DNA of 39,355 nucleotides, taken from Acidithrix ferrooxidans. Lineage in GTDB: Bacteria; Actinomycetota; Acidimicrobiia; Acidimicrobiales; Acidimicrobiaceae. Each line of letters starts with the position of its first letter. The stretch's first letter is position 1. The translations under genes were made by a program, and so were the position numbers. Shown piece by piece: positions 7,716-15,536 of the stretch. The notes under the pieces are model-generated. The model was not told the DNA's origin. It did no database searches and saw only the letters and a list, made by a program, of their open reading frames with translations. The DNA is taken from assembly GCF_000949295.1 (NCBI RefSeq), contig NZ_JXYS01000068.1, positions 1-39,355 on the forward strand, written 5' to 3'.

Positions 7716-8069
7716 TAATTTCTGGTGCTGGCGGAGCGTCGAAGAGGCTAATTGCAACATCGACGGTCATCCGTCCAGTGATAGATGGGTCTGACCTGCG
7801 ACGAGGTTGGTGAGTCCGTCGAGTCCCAGAAGTTGGATGGCGGCCGTTTCGACGTCAAATGCAGTCTTCTCAGTCATAGCGAATCGCAACAGTTCGTATT
7901 TAACGTTAAGACCAGTTGACCTGATAGCACGGATGCGTTCGAGCTTGTCGGTAACTTGTTCGTGGTCGAGGGCGTCCCTGGTGTGAGCAAAAACTCGATT
8001 ACCTTTGCCCTTGCCAACATAAAAGATCTGTCCGTCACGGTGGGTCTGAGAGGAGGTACACGTATCAAA
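7716..8069 (-). pseudogene. GIY-YIG nuclease-like gene, broken by IS1380 copy 1
   Basis: The minus strand is open from 8069 to a TGA at 7767 and contains GQIFYVGKGKGNRVFAH (the YIG half with its Arg), then DKLERIRAIRSTGLNVKYEL, TAFDVETAAIQLLGLDG (conserved Glu) and LTNLVAGQ (conserved Asn). This pattern fits the LEM-3-like branch of the GIY-YIG superfamily. A one-base shift near 7775 brings in GRMTVDVAISLFDAPPAPEI, a natural continuation, which ends at the IS1380 tip. On the 5' side an in-frame TAG at 8070-8072 and lack of a start codon separate it from SSYV, a possible remnant of the GIY half. The gene therefore has a broken 5' end, a frameshift and an IS insertion. The C-terminal remainder was not found left of the IS. 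Confidence 0.75.
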
Positions 8070-8571
8070 CTAGGCGCTCTGGTACATATGACGAGAAGCC
8101 ATCCAACAACAATGCTTCGCCCTCATTGTCGCCATCGACCGTACTCAAGTCGCCCCCCCTCTTCAGCTTGTCCTTGGCCGATCATAATGTCATAATGGCC
8201 ACCAAGACCGAAAAAGACAGCCAGACACTTCACAACTTCGCAATCGTGTTTCATTACTTACATCTTGCCGGTAATACGGTTTTATTCACTGAATTGAAAG
8301 ATCGAAAAACGCTGGAATAACATCGGGGGATATGGAATAATCTGTTGAGTTCGAAATAACTTTTTTCAAATTTCAAGACACGGTTTGCCGTAAAACTCTT
8401 CTCAACGAACGATGTTCGATATACACTGTGTCTGACCAACCGATGGGAATGGCTTAACGTGATGGAAAGAGCCCATATACCATGCTTGGAGCAATTTGAT
8501 AATTGACACCCTTTTCTATCCCTGTTATATTGGAACCCCGGTGGGCGTAAACAATTAGCGAAGGGGAACTG
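8070..8571. other. Intergenic stretch with possible 5' debris of the GIY-YIG gene
   Basis: Near 8071-8140 the minus strand has short coding-like pieces (GEALLLDGFSSYV), perhaps the decayed upstream part of the nuclease gene. The rest has no convincing gene. Before 8572 the sequence GAAGGGGAACTG supplies a ribosome binding site for the lipoprotein gene. Confidence 0.45.
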
Positions 8572-9261
8572 ATGATGCGAAGAGTGGGTTTTGTTCCGTT
8601 GATTGCGCTTGGACTCGTTATGAGTGCCTGCGGTGGATCATCCGCCTCTAGCGCGTCACCATCGGGATCATCTACTGCGGCGGCCTCCACGGCGCAGCAT
8701 GCAAGTGGTGTAACTACCACGAGTACTACACAGGCTCCGAATGTCAAATCCATGCTTCTTTCTGTTTCCGATCTACCTTCGGGTTGGTCGGTGGACAACT
8801 CCTCGCAATCATCAACAAACAAGACTTGTTATACAAATCCTCTAAAACAGCTTGCATCGAATTCCTACGCAAATATCAATTTCGCAAAGGATGGAAGTCT
8901 TCCTGAGTTAGTTGAAGAAATTGTATCCGTTAGTTCGGGACCTCAAGCTTTCGGAAAAATAACGTCAACACTTAACTCGTGTAAGAATTTTACGGAATCA
9001 ATTCAGGGCCAAGCGGTAACTGGCGCCGGGGCTCAGACTGCTAACGGGTCCATGGGCGCTATGTCCGCGCCGAAATATGGTGATCAAAGTGCCGCTTATG
9101 ACGCGACTATATCATCGCACGGGATTTCCTTAAATCAAGGATTTGTAGTTGTTCAGAAAGGCAACATTCTTATTCTCGTGGCTCTTGCCAATATCGGGTC
9201 CCTCAACTCAGCAACCCTGCAGCAGCTTGCGACTATTGCGGTAGGGAAGATCCCAAGCTAG
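8572..9261 (+). CDS. Probable lipoprotein with PknH-type sensor-like domain
   Basis: The 229-residue product begins with a lipoprotein signal: two Arg, a hydrophobic stretch and a lipobox-like VMSACGG with Cys20. A Ser/Ala/Thr linker (about 22-58) reaches the outer domain. That domain starts MLLSVSDLPSGWSVD and holds one early Cys (NKTCYTNP) and one later Cys (LNSCKNF). It resembles extracellular domains of mycobacterial lipoproteins and the PknH sensor region, where Cys pairs form disulfides; this is a fold-level resemblance only. No enzymatic motif is seen. The tandem ATGs at 8572 and 8575 are both possible; AAGGGGA lies 6-9 bases upstream. The gene stands alone between IS remains, so its function is unknown beyond surface location. 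Confidence 0.75.
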   Translation: MMRRVGFVPLIALGLVMSACGGSSASSASPSGSSTAAASTAQHASGVTTTSTTQAPNVKSMLLSVSDLPSGWSVDNSSQSSTNKTCYTNPLKQLASNSYANINFAKDGSLPELVEEIVSVSSGPQAFGKITSTLNSCKNFTESIQGQAVTGAGAQTANGSMGAMSAPKYGDQSAAYDATISSHGISLNQGFVVVQKGNILILVALANIGSLNSATLQQLATIAVGKIPS

Positions 9262-9550
9262 CACGGATTGGATTGCCAATGGGTGCGACCGAGTTATGGC
9301 GGCATATTACGGGTTTTCATGGTGCCTTGGTGGGATTTTACGTAGTATGGAAGTCGACACCTTAACTACACATCGGCCTTATGTGTGGTCTGTTTGGCTC
9401 TTTCCACATGAACTCCGGTAGCTGGGATGCACTGGTGTTGCCGGTTCATGTGTCTGCTCCTAGACCGAACATACGACTGAATTTGGCCCAAATCTCTATC
9501 TCTACCTGGGTAAGTTTTTGTTCGGGCTAAGAATGTAGGCACTAAATTGC

Positions 9551-9579
9551 TTGACAACTCTAGTGGCGTCTGCTATGCT
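9551..9579 (+). promoter_or_regulatory. Near-consensus sigma70-type promoter in IS1634 end
   Basis: A TTGACA at 9551-9556 and TATGCT at 9574-9579 are separated by exactly 17 bp. The site faces the IS1634 transposase remnant and, beyond it, IS1380 copy 2. It is among the best promoter matches in the window. Because the TTG at 9551 belongs to the -35 box, a coding start there is unlikely. Confidence 0.6.
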
Positions 9580-9604
9580 ATCTCGCCTGGCCCGTCGCGG
9601 TAGA

Positions 9605-9958
9605 GGGGTTCATGTACATACGACTCGTCGCAACTACAAGGACAAGGTCTATGAGACCCATCTCCTTCGAAGGTCTTATCGCGAAGATGGTAAGGTCAAG
9701 AATGAGACCTTGGCCAATCTCTGCCATCTTTCTTCTGTAACGATTGAACTTATTCGTGAATCATTAGCTGGTAAAAGCCACGTGGTAGCAGGAGAGGAAT
9801 TTGAGATAGAGAGATCTCTATTTCATGGCCATGTTGGGGCAATAGCTGCAATGGCCAACAAGTTGAAGCTTGCATCTCTATTGAGTCCAGAATCCAAAGA
9901 GCGAGATATCATCCTCGCACTTGTAATAGCAAGAGCGACAAGTCCTTCTTCTAAGCTT
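9605..9958 (+). pseudogene. IS1634-family transposase N-terminus, interrupted
   Basis: The frame gives VHVHTTRRNYKDKVYETHLL, RRSYREDGKVKNETLANLCH, then GEEFEIERSLFHGHVGAIAA and RDIILALVIARATSPSSKL. These are the well-known opening blocks of IS1634-type transposases (IS4-like DDE group), ahead of the catalytic core. Similarity ends at SSKL, exactly where IS1380 copy 2 begins; the frame runs on for ten codons of IS1380 sequence and stops at 9989-9991. No IS1634 sequence follows the right end of IS1380 copy 2, so the remaining three quarters were deleted. No good start codon lies downstream of the promoter; the start may be mutated. Confidence 0.8.
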
Positions 9959-10075
9959 GGATTCACCGAAAATTTAGCCGCTCAACTTTGATTTAGACAT
10001 AGAAAGGGTGCTCTGAACGCGTGGAATGATGTTTGAATACAATTCAAATCTATCAGCTCAAGGAGCACCTTTTAG

Positions 10076-11485
10076 ATGCGAGCATCTGCTAGTGCTTTAG
10101 AGTGTTTGATAGTCACCTTTGACGATTCGAACGCAGTTTCCAACAGTGGGTTAATACTCCCTATCACCCTTGCTGAGAGACTTGGCCTTAGGGATCTCTT
10201 TGATTCTCACATTGACCTAGAGGATCGTCCTGGACGAGCAAATGTTGGCAGAAAAGCTATGGCTATCGTCGCATCTATTTTGGCCGGTGGTGATTGCATT
10301 GATGACACTGCAATCCTTCGAAGCCCAAATGCACAAGTTATCCTTGGTCAGATAATGCCAGCACCATCCACTCTTGGTGTCTTCTTGCGTAGTTTTGAGA
10401 CCAGTGACATCGCAGATGTTGAACGAGTTGCAGCTTTGTTGCTAAAACGAGCATGGCTAGCTGGAGCAGGTCCAGGTGATGAGCCGCTCACCATTGATGT
10501 TGATTCCACAATATGTCAGGTATATGGAAACAAAAAAGAAGGAGCTTACTTTGGTTATACCAAAGTAAGGGGGTATCACCCGCTAGTAGCAGCAGTTGGT
10601 AAAACAGGTGACATTCTTGGAATAGTGACACGTGAAGGCAACGCCAATACCGCTCGTGGTGCCGGGGAGTTTGTAACTCAGGTAATCAACAATGCCAGAG
10701 CCGCTGGAGCAACTGGTGAAATAACCATGCGTTTTGACTCTGGGTTCTTCTCAAGAGCCGTAAGAGACGCAGCTAGTGCGGGCGATGTTCGCATTTGCAT
10801 TACAACACGGATGTCAAAACGATTGAAGCAGGTTATTGCAGCCATACCAGAAGAAACATGGACTTCAGTTCCTTATTGGCTTGAAGGTGGAGCTGATGTA
10901 GCAGAAGTGAAATACCGTCAAAAACAGTAAATATTGCGCATTTGCAAGAGATAGACAAGACGTTCGTCTTATCGTAGGAAGAACAAAGCCTACTCCAGGG
11001 TCTCAGCTGGCACTATTTAGTGACTATGACTATCACGCATTTATTACCGATCGACAAGGCGAAACGCTTTTCCTTGAGGCTGATCACCGAGCACATGCCC
11101 AGATCGAACTAGTCATCAAGGATCTCAAAGGAGGTTCTAGATGGAATCATGTTCCATCTAGATACATGAACGCTAATGCCGTTTGGTTGGCTCTGGTCTG
11201 GTTAGCCATTGGTGCAATTGCACACAACCTGGCACGGTGCAATTGCACACAATCTGACACGGTGCAATTGCACACAATCTGACACGGTGCAACTGCACAA
11301 ATAGGTGCTATTGCAGAAACTGTAATAACCACACCAAAGCTTCGACGGTGTTACTTTCAGATCGCAGGACATATCACTCGTTCAGCTAGAAAAGTAATAC
11401 TCCATCTTGAAGAACACTGGCACTATAAGGATAAGTTCTTAGAGGCTCTTGATCGGATCAGAAAGTTTGAGATCGCCATCACCTG
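10076..11485 (+). pseudogene. IS1380-family transposase, copy 2, frameshifted
   Basis: The first 284 codons include LTIDVDSTICQVYGNKKEGA (first catalytic Asp), KVRGYHPLVAAVGKTG, RGAGEFVTQVINNARAAGAT, TMRFDSGFFSRAV (second Asp) and PYWLEGGADVAEVKYR. A stop follows at 10928-10930, just after an A5 run (10920-10924). One base further the frame continues: KYCAFARDRQDVRLIVGRTK, PTPGSQLALFSDYDYHAF and EADHRAHAQIELVIKDLKGG. A second break comes from the 25-bp array at 11223-11297, after which the C-terminus (TARIGAIAETVITT-like to KFEIAIT) resumes and ends at 11485. Both catalytic Asp blocks are intact. One slip at the A-run and a change in repeat number would restore about 460 codons, the normal size for the family. 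Confidence 0.85.
11223..11297 (+). repeat. 25-bp tandem array, three units, in IS1380 copy 2
   Basis: Units begin at 11223, 11248 and 11273. A further half unit (GGTGCAATTGCA, 11211-11222) lies before them. They occupy the same codon position as the five-unit array at 7139-7262. Here most units carry the complete 12-bp palindrome GTGCAATTGCAC. Confidence 0.95.
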
Positions 11486-11784
11486 AACATCTGGTTACCT
11501 AACACACTGAATATTACTTGAAGGAACTGCGCTAGAAGACAAGGGATTAGGTCACTATGGCCAAAATGAGATTTCAGAATCTCAAAAATGACCAAAAGGC
11601 TCAATCACAAAGCGAATAGGTCTTATTTGGCACTCTGAAACCAGATTTAAGCCATAGACCCTCCGTCAAACCTAAATCAGTTCCGAAAAACCGACTCAGA
11701 GTCACACTGAGGGGCTCAAGCTGGTCCATTTCTGTGGATTCGGGATTAGGAGTTACATCTCGCTCTGAGTAGCAGATCAAAAAG

Positions 11785-12459
11785 CTACTTCTTAGATGGC
11801 TGATAAAAAGGATTTAGCCCTGAAAGGTGATCCGTTACATCTACAATCTGCTTAATGGATGGAAGGGCATCCTTTATTGCCACTTCAATACCTTGAGAAA
11901 GAGTGACTGAAGCCATTCCACACCCTTGGCAACCACCTGAAAGGCGCAAATACGCTATCTCGCCATTTACGCCAACCAGGTCAGCTCGACCACCATGGCT
12001 TGCAATTGCCGGGTTAATTTCATCCTGTAAAATTGCAATAATAGCACGAGCATCGTCGGAGTCTAGAGTTGCATCCGCAAACCCCTCTGGAGCGGGCGCC
12101 GTGGACGTAGGGGAGTTAGGGGAGTTAGGGTTGACTATCACCAAACCGCCATCTTCGCCAACTTCCATACGGCTCCCGCGCAAGCTTGCGATGCTCTTCG
12201 AAGGAATCACCACTGTTATCCCTGGTGCTATCTCCTCTATCGCATCATTGCGGTCAGCGTCTGAAATCGCTTGAAAATAGACGTCGTAATTGTAAGTAGA
12301 ACCATTGGTACCTGCAATTTCAACCCACAATGCAAGTAAACTTGGATCAGCCTCCTCGGCTGCAACGGATGCAACTAGTTCCTGAGCCTCAGGTGTCAGA
12401 TCCAAAACCATCTCGTCCACGGATTTCCCGCCTTTTTGTAAAAAACTAAACTTTTTCAT
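11785..12459 (-). CDS. Nfu-type Fe-S cluster carrier with degenerate A-type domain
   Basis: The 224-residue protein has two domains. Residues 18-110 (LTPEAQELVASVAAEEADPS, IPSKSIASLRGSRMEV) look like an A-type (IscA/HesB) domain without its three cysteines, as in E. coli NfuA. A Pro/Ser/Thr linker with an NSPNSP repeat (about 110-125) follows. The C-terminal Nfu domain (about 135-212) carries LRLSGGCQGCGMASVTLSQG with the cluster-binding Cys177 and Cys180. Such proteins receive a 4Fe-4S cluster from the SUF/ISC machinery and pass it to enzymes such as radical SAM proteins or aconitase. AAGAGGA just before the ATG at 12459 supports the start. The gene diverges from the ATP-grasp/radical SAM pair, whose radical SAM member needs a 4Fe-4S cluster. 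Confidence 0.88.
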   Translation of the reverse strand: MKKFSFLQKGGKSVDEMVLDLTPEAQELVASVAAEEADPSLLALWVEIAGTNGSTYNYDVYFQAISDADRNDAIEEIAPGITVVIPSKSIASLRGSRMEVGEDGGLVIVNPNSPNSPTSTAPAPEGFADATLDSDDARAIIAILQDEINPAIASHGGRADLVGVNGEIAYLRLSGGCQGCGMASVTLSQGIEVAIKDALPSIKQIVDVTDHLSGLNPFYQPSKK

Positions 12460-12707
12460 ATCCTCTTAAAGCCACTAAACTAGTCCTATAGACATGATAG
12501 GTGAGATCGGAAACTCTTCCCAGCTTAGCCCACATCTCTTTGTAGTTATTCTTCCCTCGAAGGATAACAACATAAAGACCACAACTTATATGCCTTGACA
12601 CAAAGACTTTGGCCAAACCAGACCAAAAAAAAGAGCCAGTAGGAGCCTTTGAAGTACAGGTCAGAGGATTTATCACTCGCCCCCAAAGAAGAGAAAGCGA
12701 CGCAGAT

Positions 12708-13943
12708 ATGGAAAGACTAATGATTATCATGCCCGCAAATACATACCGGGCCCAACGATTCATCACGGCAGCAATCGAGTTGGGCGTTGAGGTGACAGTC
12801 GCCACAGATAGTGACTTCTCGCCACCAGATCCTACCAAGAACGTTATAGACGGTATATCCTTCTGCGATCCCAAAAGTGCAGGCAGAGCCCTTGGAGAGA
12901 TAGCGATTGAAAAAGGAATAAAGAAAGCTATCGCGATCGACGAGGGAGGTGTGGAGGTTGCAGCTTGGACTCAGGCTACTATTTCCAACCTTTCATCACC
13001 ACCAATTGGAACCCTAGTCTCCAGAGACAAGGCAAATCTCCGTAAAACCTTGACTGCAGCCGGAGTCCCCCAGCCAACCATGCACCAAGTGATCAAAGGT
13101 GAACAATTAGAGCAATTTAGCGAAAATGATTTTCCGCTCATTGTAAAACCCTCCAAAGGATCTGGTTCGATTGGAGTCGTTCGAGCAGACAACCTCAAAG
13201 AACTCAAAGAGGCCCTTGAAATTACAGATCTAGTCATCTCAGAGATGGCCCTTAACGATCAGGTAACGCTTATTGAGAGTTATATTGGCGGCACAGAATT
13301 TGCCGTCGAACTCCTAGTCGTCGAAGGTAAAGTTCACGTTCTCGCAATCTTTGAAAAGCCTGATCCCCTAGAGGGCCCCTACTTCGAAGAAACGATATAC
13401 ATCACCCCACCAAGAATCTCAAAATCAGACTACGAAGCTATAGTCGCCAGCATGGATCTGTGTATAAAAGCACTCGACATATCGAATGGCCCGATGCACA
13501 TAGAAGTTCGCGTCCGACCCGACGGAGTGGTATTTCCAATCGATATCGCTACGCGGTCGATCGGTGGAAACTGTTCCGACGTCCTAAACTTCGATGGCAT
13601 GGTATCGCTCGAGACACTGATCATCTCAAACGCGCTCAATTTAGAGATGCCAAATATCTCCAGAGAAAAACAAGCCTCCGGCGTCTATATGATTCCCGTG
13701 GATGATCGAGGTTACCTAAGGGAGATCTCTGGCCTTCATGATGCCGAAAGAGTTGGATTTATTGAGTCAATCTCCATTACCGCAGCGATTGGAAACCATT
13801 ACCGCCCTGTACCCTATGATAATAAATATCTGGGGTTTATCTTCGCAAAAGCACCAACCTCCGCATTGGTCGAAGCGGCACTTCGAAAGGCAAGAAAACG
13901 ATTAAATATCGTCTATTCACCTTCTAAGTCTGAGCTTGTGTAG
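12708..13943 (+). CDS. ATP-grasp ligase paired with a radical SAM protein
   Basis: From ATG 12708 the product is 411 residues. An N-terminal pre-ATP-grasp region (MERLMIIMPANTYRAQRFIT) is followed by the ATP-grasp fold: NLRKTLTAAGVPQPTM, FPLIVKPSKGSGSIGVV (nucleotide-binding Lys and Gly-rich loop), EFAVELLVVEGKVHVLAIFE, then HIEVRVRPDGVVFPIDIATR and SIGGNCSD, holding the Mg/ATP-binding acidic and Arg residues. ATP-grasp enzymes activate a carboxylate as acyl phosphate and join it to an amine, thiol or similar group. The fold is nearest the carboxylase/CPSase-large type, but the substrate is unknown. The frame is open back to a TTG at 12609, but those codons look unlike protein and lie beside a possible -35 TTGACA (12595). 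The radical SAM gene starts 96 bp downstream, suggesting joint expression. Confidence 0.85.
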   Translation: MERLMIIMPANTYRAQRFITAAIELGVEVTVATDSDFSPPDPTKNVIDGISFCDPKSAGRALGEIAIEKGIKKAIAIDEGGVEVAAWTQATISNLSSPPIGTLVSRDKANLRKTLTAAGVPQPTMHQVIKGEQLEQFSENDFPLIVKPSKGSGSIGVVRADNLKELKEALEITDLVISEMALNDQVTLIESYIGGTEFAVELLVVEGKVHVLAIFEKPDPLEGPYFEETIYITPPRISKSDYEAIVASMDLCIKALDISNGPMHIEVRVRPDGVVFPIDIATRSIGGNCSDVLNFDGMVSLETLIISNALNLEMPNISREKQASGVYMIPVDDRGYLREISGLHDAERVGFIESISITAAIGNHYRPVPYDNKYLGFIFAKAPTSALVEAALRKARKRLNIVYSPSKSELV

Positions 13944-14039
13944 TCTGGGTACCACTCAATTAGCAGAAGCGATCCCCTAGGATATCAACCAAGCTCTTTC
14001 GACGACAAAAACCACCACAACTCTTACCGAGGCTTTGAA

Positions 14040-15458
14040 TTGAATATATTAATCGCAAGCACATATGAACTTGGACATCAACCATTCTCAAGTCTCTACC
14101 TAGAAAGTCAGCTACGAAAGCAGGGGTGGAATTGTCAAATTTTAGATACCTCCCAATACGAGAACTCTCCAGCGATCTTATCTGGCATGCTCAGCAATTT
14201 CGATGCACTTTTGATTTCAGTACCTATGCATACAGCCTCTTCTTTGGCACTTGAGCTCGTTGAGACGATCACGGAGCGATTTTCCAACCTCCCAATTGGC
14301 CTCTTTGGCCTTTACGCCTCATCGCTTGAGCACCTCAGCCTTCCAGCATCAATTAGCCTCCTCGCAAGCGGCGAGATCGCAGACGAAGTGACCCAATGGA
14401 TAACCGAAATTGAAGCAAACTCCCAAATATCAAGAGTTGTAATTAGAAAAAACCGCTCATCCAACCCAAATGCAAATGAGCTTCGACTGGATCGAAGACT
14501 AGTTGGACCTTTGGAAAATTACACGAAACTGGTCCACAAGGAAAAGACCATTGCCGTCGGCTACACCGAAACTACAAGGGGTTGCATGCATCAGTGCCGC
14601 CACTGTCCTGTACCGGTCGTATACGAGGGAAAGATTCGAATATTTGAACGCGGTGGCGTCTTGACGGATATCGATGACCTCGTAGCCATGGGTGCGCAGC
14701 ACATAACCTTTGGAGACCCCGACTTTTTCAATGCACCAATTCATGCTATGAAAATCGTTGCCGAGATGCACAAAAACCACCCTCAGCTAACTTTCGATGC
14801 GACGATCAAGGTGGAGCACCTTCTGAAGTATGAGACGCTTATAAAACAACTCAAAGAGTTTGGATGTCTCTTCGTGGTAAGCGCTTTTGAACACGTTTCG
14901 TCGTCGGTGCTTGAAAAGTTCCAAAAGGGCCACGATAGGCACGACATGGTAAGAGCCCTAGAAATCTGTCGACTTAACGGAATCGAAATTCGACCCTCCC
15001 TCCTACCATTCACTCCATGGACTACGCCTAGCGATCTAATGGAGCTCTTCGAATTCGTAGTAGAAAACGACCTCATAGACAATATTGATCCTGTACAGTT
15101 TGCCATACGACTTTTAGTACCAGAGGGGTCGCTCTTGCTAGGCGACGAAGAAGATCAAAATAGATTCAAACCTTCCAAAGATAATCCACTTACGCTAGTA
15201 TGGGAATCACCTGATCCAAAGCTCGACGAGCTGGCAAGGATCTTTAGTGATATCGCTGCAGGTTCAATCGACTCGAAGGATCCAGCCATATCGAAGTTTG
15301 ATCTCATGTATCAGACAGCTGGTAATATGCTAGGTCTCCCAATTCGCTACTCAAATTGCACATCATCTACAAACCGCGAGGTGCCACGACTCAGTGAATC
15401 CTGGTTTTGCTGCGCCGAACCTACTCAAGGGATGTTGGCAAAGACAAAGGCCCAGTGA
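14040..15458 (+). CDS. Radical SAM protein with CCAEP C-terminal tail
   Basis: The 472-residue protein has a Rossmann-like N-terminal region (1-150) like the B12-binding part of class B radical SAM enzymes, but without the DxHxxG cobalt-ligand motif. The radical SAM barrel starts with TTRGCMHQCRHCPVP; Cys182, Cys186 and Cys189 form CxxxCxxC for the 4Fe-4S cluster that cleaves S-adenosylmethionine. ITFGDPDFF and DATIKVEHLL are typical barrel strands. The C-terminus ends SWFCCAEPTQG with adjacent Cys457-Cys458. From memory, databases hold a family defined by this tail, 'CUAEP/CCAEP-tail radical SAM (seleno)protein', where relatives carry selenocysteine; here both are TGC Cys codons. The start is TTG at 14040, preceded by GAGG. 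The ATP-grasp gene lies just upstream. Substrate unknown. Confidence 0.88.
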   Translation: MNILIASTYELGHQPFSSLYLESQLRKQGWNCQILDTSQYENSPAILSGMLSNFDALLISVPMHTASSLALELVETITERFSNLPIGLFGLYASSLEHLSLPASISLLASGEIADEVTQWITEIEANSQISRVVIRKNRSSNPNANELRLDRRLVGPLENYTKLVHKEKTIAVGYTETTRGCMHQCRHCPVPVVYEGKIRIFERGGVLTDIDDLVAMGAQHITFGDPDFFNAPIHAMKIVAEMHKNHPQLTFDATIKVEHLLKYETLIKQLKEFGCLFVVSAFEHVSSSVLEKFQKGHDRHDMVRALEICRLNGIEIRPSLLPFTPWTTPSDLMELFEFVVENDLIDNIDPVQFAIRLLVPEGSLLLGDEEDQNRFKPSKDNPLTLVWESPDPKLDELARIFSDIAAGSIDSKDPAISKFDLMYQTAGNMLGLPIRYSNCTSSTNREVPRLSESWFCCAEPTQGMLAKTKAQ

Positions 15459-15536
15459 GCAACTTCTTGACATCTTCGTCCTAAGGAATTCAAAGAGCCG
15501 CTCCTAGCCAGTACGGCGCCCATAACTGGAGGATCT

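Larger units (their letters stand above)
9959..11749 (+). mobile_element. IS1380-family element, copy 2
   Basis: This copy is 1.79 kb and close to full length. Left tip: GGATTCACCGAAAATTTAGC; right tip read inward: CTAATCCCGAATCCACAGAAA. The two tips form an imperfect inverted repeat. A 117-bp untranslated leader precedes the transposase, and 264 bp follow its stop, including a small hairpin GAGATT-N4-AATCTC at about 11569-11584. The element sits between the IS1634 remnant and the 3' end of the nfu-type gene, whose stop is only 36 bp from the right tip. No target duplication is visible, consistent with an adjacent deletion. Confidence 0.85.

Noticed and set aside
9551-9607. TTG 9551 as start of the IS1634 frame
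   Set aside because: The TTG is the -35 box of a strong promoter, and the codons before VHVHTT do not resemble the family.
11769-11789. AGTAGC-N10-GCTAC(T) hairpin at the end of the nfu-type gene as a terminator
   Set aside because: It overlaps the stop codon and is not followed by a T-run on the minus strand.
12609-12707. TTG 12609 as start of the ATP-grasp gene
   Set aside because: The 33 extra codons have no family-like sequence and no ribosome site; ATG 12708 starts right before the first conserved strand.
15408-15413. Possible selenocysteine TGA in the radical SAM tail
   Set aside because: Both codons are TGC, so the tail is the all-Cys form.
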